In this document: positions 50,241-61,378 of the stretch, piece by piece
Numbering within the stretch: position 1 is the first letter of the stretch
Layout of the letters: the number at the start of each line of letters is the position of its first letter
NCBI RefSeq assembly: GCF_029227915.1
Contig: NC_079875.1
Span: 39,949,201-40,013,200, forward strand
Source: Hydractinia symbiolongicarpus
Taxonomy: Eukaryota > Cnidaria > Hydrozoa > Anthoathecata > Hydractiniidae
DNA length: 64,000 bases
Direction: 5' to 3'
Position numbers and translations under genes: made by a program
Notes under the pieces: generated by a model
The model's database searches: none
What the model was told of the DNA's origin: nothing
The model's input: the letters and a program-made list of their open reading frames with translations, nothing else

Positions 50241-53200
50241 TTAATTGACTTTCTAACGGTGTCAGTCCGTTTGAGTTACTACGGTTGGGTCACATATTCG
50301 TACCAACATGTATTTAGCGATATTTTTCTGATATTACTAGGTTGCATCGCTTTTAACTATGAAACGGTTAACTGTGGGACTTAATTGAACTAACTTTTGG
50401 CTGTCACCTGATAAATGTGATAAAGGAGACAATTGGACTCCAAGAAAAAACATTTTTCTTAATTTAACATGATTGCCGAAACTCAGCAATTACACTGGGC
50501 ACAGTGGTAGCGCTTAATGTAAAAGTTAAGATACAAAAAGTCATTTTTTTTATTGTGGGACCAATCCTAGCCGTTATCGCGCGCTAAAGAAAAAGCGACA
50601 GTTTCAAGAACTACATTTCATTGACTTTCTAACGTTGTCAGTCCGTTTGAGTTACTACGGTTGGGTCACATATTCGTACCAACATGTATTTAGCGATATT
50701 TTTTTGATATTACTAGGTTGCATCGCTTTTAACAATGAAACGTTGACTGTGGGACTTAATTGAGCTAACCTTTGGCTGTCATCTGATAAACGTGATAAAG
50801 GAGACAATTGGACTCCAAGAAAAAACATTTTTCTTAATTTAACATGATTGCCGAAACTCAGCGATTACACTGGGCACTGTGGTAGCGCTTAATTTAAAAG
50901 TTAAGATACAAAAAGTCATTTTTTTTTATTGTGGGACCAATCCTAGCCGTTATCGCGCGCTAAAGAAAAAGCGACAATTTCAAGAACTACATTTCATTGA
51001 CTTTCTAACGGTGTCAGTCCGTTTGAATTTCAACGGTTGTGTCACATATTCGTACCAACATGTATTTAGCGATATTTTTTTGATATTACTAGGTTGCATC
51101 GCTTTTAACAATGAAACGTTGCCTGTGAGACTTAATTGAACTAACTTTGGACTGTGACCTGATAAATGTGATAAATAAGGCAATTGGATTCCAAGAAAAA
51201 ACATTCTTGTTAATTTGACGTGATTGCCGGAACTCAGCGATTACACTGGGCACTGTGGTAGCGCTTCATTCAAAAATTATGATAAAAAAAGTCATTTTTT
51301 TATTGTGGGACCAATCCTAGCCATTATCGCGCGCTGAGGAAATAGCGACAGTTTCAAAAACTACATTTCATTGACTTTCTAACGGTGTCAGTCCGTTTGA
51401 GTTTTAACGGTTGTGTCATATATTCGTACCAACATGTATTTAGCGATATTTTTTGATATTACTAGGTTGCATCGCTTTTAACAATGAAACGTTGACTGTG
51501 GGACTTAATTGAACTAACTTTAGACTGTGACCTGATAAATGTGATAAATGAGACAATTGGACTCCAAGAAATAACATTCTTGTCAATTCGACGTGATTGC
51601 CGGAACTCAGCGATTACACTGTGCTCTGTGATAGCGCTTCATTTAAGAATTAAGATAAAAAAGTCATTTTTTTATTGCGGGACCAATACTAGCCATTATC
51701 TAGCGCTGAAGAAATAGCGGCAGTTTCAAAAACTACATTTCATTGACTTTCTAACGGTGTCAGTCCGTTTGAGTTGCAACAGTTGGGTCAAATATTCGTA
51801 CCAACATGTATTTAGCGATATTTTCTGCTATTACTAGGTTGCATCTCTTTTAACAATGAAACGATTGACTGTGGGACTTAATTGAGCTAATTTTGGACTG
51901 TGACCTGATAAATGTGATAAATGAGACAATTGGACTCCAAGAAATAACATTCTTGTTAATTTGACTTGATTGACGGAACTCAGCGATTCACTGGGCACTG
52001 TGGTAGCGCCTCATTTAAAAATTAAGATACAAAAAGTCATTTTTTTATTGTGGGACCAATCCTAGCCGTTATCGAGCGCTAAAGAAATAGCGACAGTTTC
52101 AAGAACTACATTTCATTGACTTTCTAACGGTGTCAGTCCGTTTGAGTTACTACGGTTGGGTTACATATTCGTACCAACATGTATTTAGCGATATTTTTCT
52201 GATATTACTAGGTTGCATCGCTTTTAACTATAAAACGGTTGACTGTGGGACTTAATTGAGCTAACTTTGGGCTGTCACCTGATAAATGTGATAAAGTCGA
52301 CAATTGGACTCCAAGAAAAAACATTCTTCTTAATTTGACATGATTGCCGAAACTCAGCGATTACACTGGGCTCTGTGGTAGCGCTTCATTTAAGAATAAT
52401 GATAAAAAAAGTCATTTTGTTATTGTGGGACCAATCCTAGCCATTATTGCGCGCTGAGGAAATAGCGACAGTTTCAAAAACTACATTTCAATGCCTTTCT
52501 AACGGTGTCAGTCCGTTTGAATTTCAACGGTTGTGTCACATATTCGTACCAACATGTATTTAGCGATATTTTTTTGATATTACTAGGTTGCATCGCTTTT
52601 AACAATGAAGCGTTGCCTGTGGGACTTAATTGAACTAACTTTGGACTGTGACCTGATAAATGTAATAAATAAGACAATTGGATTCCAAGAAAAGACATTC
52701 TTGTTAATTTGACGTGATTGCCGGAACTCAGCGATTACACTGGGCACTGTGGTAGCGCTTCATTTAAAAATTAAGCTAAAAAAACTCATTTTGTTACTGT
52801 GGGACCTATCCTAGCCGTTAGCGCGCGTTGAAAAAAAAGCGACTGTTTCAAAAACTACTTTTCATTGACTCTCTAACGGTGTCACTCCGTTTGAGTCACA
52901 ACGGTTGGGTCACATATTCGTACCAACATGTATTTAGCGATATTTTTCTGATGTTACTAGGTTGCATCGCTTTTAACAATGAAACGTTGACTGTGGGACT
53001 TAATTGAGCTAACTTTGGACTGTCACCTGATAAATGTGATAAAAGAGACAATTGGACTCCAAGAAATAACATTCTTGTTAACTTGACGTGATTGCCGGAA
53101 CTCAGCGATTACACTGGGCACTGTGGTAGAGCTTCATTTAAAAATTATGATAAAAAAAGTCATTTTTTTATTTTGGGACCAATCCTAGCCATTATCGCGC

Positions 53201-54726
53201 GCTGAGGAAATAGCGACAGTTTCAAAAACTACATTTTATTGACTTTCTAACGGTGTCAGTCCGTTTGAGTTTCAACGGTTGTGTCACATATTCGTACCAA
53301 CATGTATTTAGCGATATTTTTTTGATATTACTAGGTTGCATCGCTTTTAACAATAAAACGTTGACTGTGGGACTTAATTGAACTAACTTTGGACTGTGAC
53401 CTGATAAATGTGATAAATGAGACGATTGGACTCCAAGAAATAACATTCTTCTTAATTTGACGTGATTGCCGGAACTCAGCGATTACACTGGGCACTGTGG
53501 TAGCGCTTCATTTATGAATTATGATAAAAAAAGTCATTTTTTTAGTGTGGGACCAATCCTAGCTATTATCGTGCGCTGGGGAAATAGCGACAGTTTCAAA
53601 AACTACATTTCATTGACTTTCTAACGGTGTCAGTCCGTTTGAGTTTCAACGGCTGTGTCATATATTCGTACCAACATGCATTTAGCGATATTTTTTTGAT
53701 ATTACTAGGTTGCATCGCTTTTAACAATGAAACGTTGACTGTGGGACTTAATTGAACTAACTTTGGACTGTGACCTGATAAATGTGATAAATGAGACAAT
53801 TGGACTACAATAAATAACATTTTTCTGAATTTGACGTGGTTGCCGGAACTCAGCGATTACACTGAACTCTGTGGTAGCGCTTCATTTAAGAATTAAGACA
53901 AAAAAGTCATTTTTTATTGTGGGACCAATCCTAGCCATTCTCCTGCGCTGAGGAAAGAGCGACAGTTTCAAAAACTACATTTCATTGACTTTCTAACGGT
54001 GTCAGTCCGCTTGAGTTTCAACGGTTGTGTCACATATTCGTACCAACATGTATTTAGCGATATTTTTTGATATTACTAGGTTGCATCGCTTTTAACAATG
54101 AAACGTTGACTGTGGGACTTAATTGAACTAACTTTGGACTGTGACCTGATAAATGTGATAAATGAGACAATTGGACTCCAAGAAATAACATTCTTCTTAA
54201 TTTGACGTGATTGCCGGAACTCAGCGATTACACTGGGCTCTGTGGTAGCGCTTCAATTAAGAAATAAGATAAAAAAGTCATTTTTTTATTGCGGGACCAA
54301 TCCTAGCCATTATCTCGCGCTGAAGAAATAGCGGCAGTTTCAAAAACTACATTTCATTGACTTTCTAACGGTGTCAGTCCGTTTGAGTTCCAACGGTTGG
54401 GTCAAATATTCGTACCAACATGTATTTAGCGATATTTTTCTGATATTACTAGGTTGCATCTCTTTTAACAATGAAACGATTGACTGTGGGACTTAATTGA
54501 GCTAACTTTGGACTGTGACCTGATAAATGTGATAAATGAGACAATTGGACTCCCAGAAATAACATTCTTGTTAATTTGACGTGATTGCCGGAACTCAGCG
54601 ATTGCACTGGGCACTGTGGTAGCGCTTCATTTAAAAATTAAGATACAAAAAGTCATTTTTTTATTGTGGGAGCAATCCTAGTCGTTATCGCGCGCTAAAG
54701 AAATAGCGACAGTTTCAAAAACTACA
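50240..54726 (+). repeat. 12-mer HOR copy 1 (4,487 bp)
   Basis: The largest tandem unit in the window. The period of 4,487 is seen for taacttttgg (50,391 and 54,878), gattcactggg (51,985 and 56,472), tcccagaaat (54,551 and 59,038) and the gataaagtcgac variant (about 52,290 and 56,777). The left edge is where cattaatgcgcgc and agcatcagtttc no longer match the second copy. Confidence 0.88.
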
Positions 54727-57700
54727 TTTCATTGACTTTCTAACGGTGTCAGTCCGTTTGAGTTACTACGGTTGGGTCACATATTCGTACCAACATGTAT
54801 TTAGCGATATTTTTCTGATATTACTAGGTTGCATCGCTTTTAACTATGAAACGGTTAACTGTGGGACTTAATTGAACTAACTTTTGGCTGTCACCTGATA
54901 AATGTGATAAAGGAGACAATTGGACTCCAAGAAAAAACATTTTTCTTAATTTAACATGATTGCCGAAACTCAGCAATTACACTGGGCACAGTGGTAGCGC
55001 TTAATGTAAAAGTTAAGATACAAAAAGTCATTTTTTTTATTGTGGGACCAATCCTAGCCGTTATCGCGCGCTAAAGAAAAAGCGACAGTTTCAAGAACTA
55101 CATTTCATTGACTTTCTAACGTTGTCAGTCCGTTTGAGTTACTACGGTTGGGTCACATATTCGTACCAACATGTATTTAGCGATATTTTTTTGATATTAC
55201 TAGGTTGCATCGCTTTTAACAATGAAACGTTGACTGTGGGACTTAATTGAGCTAACTTTTGGCTGTCATCTGATAAACGTGATAAAGGAGACAATTGGAC
55301 TCCAAGAAAAAACATTTTTCTTAATTTAACATGATTGCCGAAACTCAGCGATTACACTGGGCACTGTGGTAGCGCTTAATTTAAAAGTTAAGATACAAAA
55401 AGTCATTTTTTTTTATTGTGGGACCAATCCTAGCCGTTATCGCGCGCTAAAGAAAAAGCGACAATTTCAAGAACTACATTTCATTGACTTTCTAACGGTG
55501 TCAGTCCGTTTGAATTTCAACGGTTGTGTCACATATTCGTACCAACATGTATTTAGCGATATTTTTTTGATATTACTAGGTTGCATCGCTTTTAACAATG
55601 AAACGTTGCCTGTGAGACTTAATTGAACTAACTTTGGACTGTGACCTGATAAATGTGATAAATAAGGCAATTGGATTCCAAGAAAAAACATTCTTGTTAA
55701 TTTGACGTGATTGCCGGAACTCAGCGATTACACTGGGCACTGTGGTAGCGCTTCATTCAAAAATTATGATAAAAAAAGTCATTTTTTTATTGTGGGACCA
55801 ATCCTAGCCATTATCGCGCGCTGAGGAAATAGCGACAGTTTCAAAAACTACATTTCATTGACTTTCTAACGGTGTCAGTCCGTTTGAGTTTTAACGGTTG
55901 TGTCATATATTCGTACCAACATGTATTTAGCGATATTTTTTGATATTACTAGGTTGCATCGCTTTTAACAATGAAACGTTGACTGTGGGACTTAATTGAA
56001 CTAACTTTAGACTGTGACCTGATAAATGTGATAAATGAGACAATTGGACTCCAAGAAATAACATTCTTGTCAATTCGACGTGATTGCCGGAACTCAGCGA
56101 TTACACTGTGCTCTGTGATAGCGCTTCATTTAAGAATTAAGATAAAAAAGTCATTTTTTTATTGCGGGACCAATACTAGCCATTATCTAGCGCTGAAGAA
56201 ATAGCGGCAGTTTCAAAAACTACATTTCATTGACTTTCTAACGGTGTCAGTCCGTTTGAGTTGCAACAGTTGGGTCAAATATTCGTACCAACATGTATTT
56301 AGCGATATTTTCTGCTATTACTAGGTTGCATCTCTTTTAACAATGAAACGATTGACTGTGGGACTTAATTGAGCTAATTTTGGACTGTGACCTGATAAAT
56401 GTGATAAATGAGACAATTGGACTCCAAGAAATAACATTCTTGTTAATTTGACTTGATTGACGGAACTCAGCGATTCACTGGGCACTGTGGTAGCGCCTCA
56501 TTTAAAAATTAAGATACAAAAAGTCATTTTTTTATTGTGGGACCAATCCTAGCCGTTATCGAGCGCTAAAGAAATAGCGACAGTTTCAAGAACTACATTT
56601 CATTGACTTTCTAACGGTGTCAGTCCGTTTGAGTTACTACGGTTGGGTTACATATTCGTACCAACATGTATTTAGCGATATTTTTCTGATATTACTAGGT
56701 TGCATCGCTTTTAACTATAAAACGGTTGACTGTGGGACTTAATTGAGCTAACTTTGGGCTGTCACCTGATAAATGTGATAAAGTCGACAATTGGACTCCA
56801 AGAAAAAACATTCTTCTTAATTTGACATGATTGCCGAAACTCAGCGATTACACTGGGCTCTGTGGTAGCGCTTCATTTAAGAATAATGATAAAAAAAGTC
56901 ATTTTGTTATTGTGGGACCAATCCTAGCCATTATTGCGCGCTGAGGAAATAGCGACAGTTTCAAAAACTACATTTCAATGCCTTTCTAACGGTGTCAGTC
57001 CGTTTGAATTTCAACGGTTGTGTCACATATTCGTACCAACATGTATTTAGCGATATTTTTTTGATATTACTAGGTTGCATCGCTTTTAACAATGAAGCGT
57101 TGCCTGTGGGACTTAATTGAACTAACTTTGGACTGTGACCTGATAAATGTAATAAATAAGACAATTGGATTCCAAGAAAAGACATTCTTGTTAATTTGAC
57201 GTGATTGCCGGAACTCAGCGATTACACTGGGCACTGTGGTAGCGCTTCATTTAAAAATTAAGCTAAAAAAACTCATTTTGTTACTGTGGGACCTATCCTA
57301 GCCGTTAGCGCGCGTTGAAAAAAAAGCGACTGTTTCAAAAACTACTTTTCATTGACTCTCTAACGGTGTCACTCCGTTTGAGTCACAACGGTTGGGTCAC
57401 ATATTCGTACCAACATGTATTTAGCGATATTTTTCTGATATTACTAGGTTGCATCGCTTTTAACAATGAAACGTTGACTGTGGGACTTAATTGAGCTAAC
57501 TTTGGACTGTCACCTGATAAATGTGATAAAAGAGACAATTGGACTCCAAGAAATAACATTCTTGTTAACTTGACGTGATTGCCGGAACTCAGCGATTACA
57601 CTGGGCACTGTGGTAGAGCTTCATTTAAAAATTATGATAAAAAAAGTCATTTTTTTATTTTGGGACCAATCCTAGCCATTATCGCGCGCTGAGGAAATAG

Positions 57701-59273
57701 CGACAGTTTCAAAAACTACATTTTATTGACTTTCTAACGGTGTCAGTCCGTTTGAGTTTCAACGGTTGTGTCACATATTCGTACCAACATGTATTTAGCG
57801 ATATTTTTTTGATATTACTAGGTTGCATCGCTTTTAACAATAAAACGTTGACTGTGGGACTTAATTGAACTAACTTTGGACTGTGACCTGATAAATGTGA
57901 TAAATGAGACGATTGGACTCCAAGAAATAACATTCTTCTTAATTTGACGTGATTGCCGGAACTCAGCGATTACACTGGGCACTGTGGTAGCGCTTCATTT
58001 ATGAATTATGATAAAAAAAGTCATTTTTTTAGTGTGGGACCAATCCTAGCTATTATCGTGCGCTGGGGAAATAGCGACAGTTTCAAAAACTACATTTCAT
58101 TGACTTTCTAACGGTGTCAGTCCGTTTGAGTTTCAACGGCTGTGTCATATATTCGTACCAACATGCATTTAGCGATATTTTTTTGATATTACTAGGTTGC
58201 ATCGCTTTTAACAATGAAACGTTGACTGTGGGACTTAATTGAACTAACTTTGGACTGTGACCTGATAAATGTGATAAATGAGACAATTGGACTACAATAA
58301 ATAACATTTTTCTGAATTTGACGTGGTTGCCGGAACTCAGCGATTACACTGAACTCTGTGGTAGCGCTTCATTTAAGAATTAAGACAAAAAAGTCATTTT
58401 TTATTGTGGGACCAATCCTAGCCATTCTCCTGCGCTGAGGAAAGAGCGACAGTTTCAAAAACTACATTTCATTGACTTTCTAACGGTGTCAGTCCGCTTG
58501 AGTTTCAACGGTTGTGTCACATATTCGTACCAACATGTATTTAGCGATATTTTTTGATATTACTAGGTTGCATCGCTTTTAACAATGAAACGTTGACTGT
58601 GGGACTTAATTGAACTAACTTTGGACTGTGACCTGATAAATGTGATAAATGAGACAATTGGACTCCAAGAAATAACATTCTTCTTAATTTGACGTGATTG
58701 CCGGAACTCAGCGATTACACTGGGCTCTGTAGTAGCGCTTCAATTAAGAAATAAGATAAAAAAGTCATTTTTTTATTGCGGGACCAATCCTAGCCATTAT
58801 CTCGCGCTGAAGAAATAGCGGCAGTTTCAAAAACTACATTTCATTGACTTTCTAACGGTGTCAGTCCGTTTGAGTTCCAACGGTTGGGTCAAATATTCGT
58901 ACCAACATGTATTTAGCGATATTTTTCTGATATTACTAGGTTGCATCTCTTTTAACAATGAAACGATTGACTGTGGGACTTAATTGAGCTAACTTTGGAC
59001 TGTGACCTGATAAATGTGATAAATGAGACAATTGGACTCCCAGAAATAACATTCTTGTTAATTTGACGTGATTGCCGGAACTCAGCGATTGCACTGGGCA
59101 CTGTGGTAGCGCTTCATTTAAAAATTAAGATACAAAAAGTCATTTTTTTATTGTGGGAGCAATCCTAGTCGTTATCGCGCGCTAAAGAAATAGCGACAGT
59201 TTCAAAAACTACATTTCATTGACTTTCTAACGGTGTCAGTCCGTTTGAGTTACTACGGTTGGGTCACATATTC
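54727..59273 (+). repeat. 12-mer HOR copy 2 (about 4,487 bp)
   Basis: Nearly identical to the preceding block. Differences seen are single bases: C at 50,770 against T at 55,257, G at 52,953 against A at 57,440, and G at 54,244 against A at 58,731. It ends near 59,273, where cgtactaacatg and then the cggcggtcacc monomer appear; those belong to the sequence that follows 49,170 in the older copy (offset 10,087). Confidence 0.88.
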
Positions 59274-60012
59274 GTACTAACATGTATTTAGCGATATTTT
59301 TCTGATATTACTAGGTTGCATCGCTTTTAACTATGAAACGGTTGACTGTGGGACTTAATTGAGCTAACTTTCGGCGGTCACCTGATAAATGTGATAAAGG
59401 AGACAATTGGACTCCAAGAAAAAACATTTTTCTTAAATTAACATGATTGCTGAAACTCAGCGATTACACTGGGCACTGTGGTAGCGCTTAATTTAAAAGT
59501 TAAGATACAAAAAGTCATTTTTTTATTGCGGGACCAATACTAGCCATTATCTAGCGCTGAAGAAATAGCGGCAGTTTCAAAAACTAAATTTCATTGACTT
59601 TCTAACGGTGTCAGTCCGTTTGAGTTACAACAGTTGGGTCAAATATTCGTACCAACATGTATTTAGCGATATTTTCTGCTATTACTAGGTTGCATCTCTT
59701 TTAACAATGAAACGATTGACTGTGGGACTTAATTGAGCTAATTTTGGACTGTGACCTGATAAATGTGATAAATGAGACAATTGGACTCCAAGAAATAACA
59801 TTCTTGTTAATTTGACTTGATTGACGGAACTCAGCGATTCACTGGGCACTGTGGTAGCGCCTCATTTAAAAATTAAGATACAAAAAGTCATTTTTTTATT
59901 GTGGGACCAATCCTAGCCGTTATCGAGCGCTAAAGAAATAGCGACAGTTTCAAGAACTACATTTCATTGACTTTCTAACGGTGTCAGTCCGTTTGAGTTA
60001 CTACGGTTGGGT
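59274..60012 (+). repeat. Junction monomers after the 12-mer HOR
   Basis: 59,274-59,520 resembles 49,187-49,430 (cggttgactgtggg, gcggtcacc, gattgctgaaact). At about 59,525 it switches to the gcgggaccaatactagcc / ctagcgctgaag type and then follows 56,160-56,650 at offset 3,364 (gattcactggg at 59,836). The switch lies at the T-tract. Confidence 0.7.
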
Positions 60013-61378
60013 TACATATTCGTACCAACATGTATTTAGCGATATTTTTCTGATATTACTAGGTTGCATCGCTTTTAACTATAAAACGGTTGACTGTGGG
60101 ACTTAATTGAGCTAACTTTGGGCTGTCACCTGATAAATGTGATAAAGGAGACAATTGGACTCCAAGAAAAAACATTTTTCTTAATTTGACATGATTGTCG
60201 AAACTCAGCGATTACACTGGGCTTTGTGGTAGCGCTTCATTTAAGAATAATGATAAAAAAGTCATTTTGTTATTGTGGGACCAATCCTAGCCATTATTGC
60301 GCGCTGAGGAAATAGCGACAGTTTCAAAAACTACATTTCAATGCCTTTCTAACGGTGTCAGTCCGTTTGAATTTTAACGGTTGTGTCACATATTCGTACC
60401 AACATGTATTTAGCGATATTTTTTTGATATTACTAGGTTGCATCGCTTTTAACAATGAAGCGTTGCCTGTGGGACTTAATTGAACTAACTTTGGACTGTG
60501 ACCTGATAAATGCAATAAATAAGACAATTGGATTCCAAGAAAAGACATTCTTGTCAATTTGACGTCATTGCCGGAACTCAGCGATTACACTGGGCACTGT
60601 GGTAGCGCTTCATTTAAAAATTAAGCTAAAAAAACTCATTTTGTTACTGTGGGACTTATCCTAGCCGTTAGCACGCGTTGAAGAAAAAGCGACTGTTTCA
60701 AAAACTACTTTTCATTGACTCTCTAACGGTGTCACTCCGTTTGAGTCACAACGGTTGGGTCACATATTCGTACCAACATGTATTTAGCGATATTTTTCTG
60801 ATATTACTAGGTTGCATCGCTTTTAACTATAAAACGGTTGACTGTGGGACTTAATTGAGCTAACTTTGGGCTGTCACCTAATAAATGTGATAAAGGAGAC
60901 AATTGGACTCCAAGAAAAAACATTTTTCTTAATTTGACATGATTGTCGAAACTCAGCGATTACACTGGGCTTTGTGGTAGCGCTTCATTTAAGAATAATG
61001 ATAAAAAAGTCATTTTGTTATTGTGGGACCAATCCTAGCCATTATTGCGCGCTGAGGAAATAGCGACAGTTTCAAAAACTACATTTCAATGCCTTTCTAA
61101 CGGTGTCAGTCCGTTTGAATTTTAACGGTTGTGTCACATATTCGTACCAACATGTATTTAGCGATATTTTTTTGATATTACTAGGTTGCATCGCTTTTAA
61201 CAATGAAGCGTTGCCTGTGGGACTTAATTGAACTAACTTTGGACTGTGACCTGATAAATGCAATAAATAAGACAATTGGATTCCAAGAAAAGACATTCTT
61301 GTCAATTTGACGTCATTGCCGGAACTCAGCGATTACACTGGGCACTGTGGTAGCGCTTCATTTAAAAATTAAGCTAAA
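60013..61378 (+). repeat. Dimer duplication of 748 bp (about 1.8 copies)
   Basis: ataaaacggttgactg occurs at about 60,081 and 60,829, and the tgaagcgttgcctg / gataaatgcaataaataag unit at about 60,455 and 61,203. The copies differ by cacctaataaatg at about 60,879. The gtcactccgtttgagtcac monomer lies between the two units at about 60,728. Confidence 0.8.

Noticed and set aside
3700-55626. Plus-strand open frames of 61-86 codons (for example 3,700-3,897, 16,825-17,010, 27,948-28,145, 50,879-51,139)
   Set aside because: Same reason: chance frames in repeated monomers. Those of 61 codons at 16,825, 18,247 and 19,296 exist only because the 72-bp deletion joins two frames. No evidence of coding.
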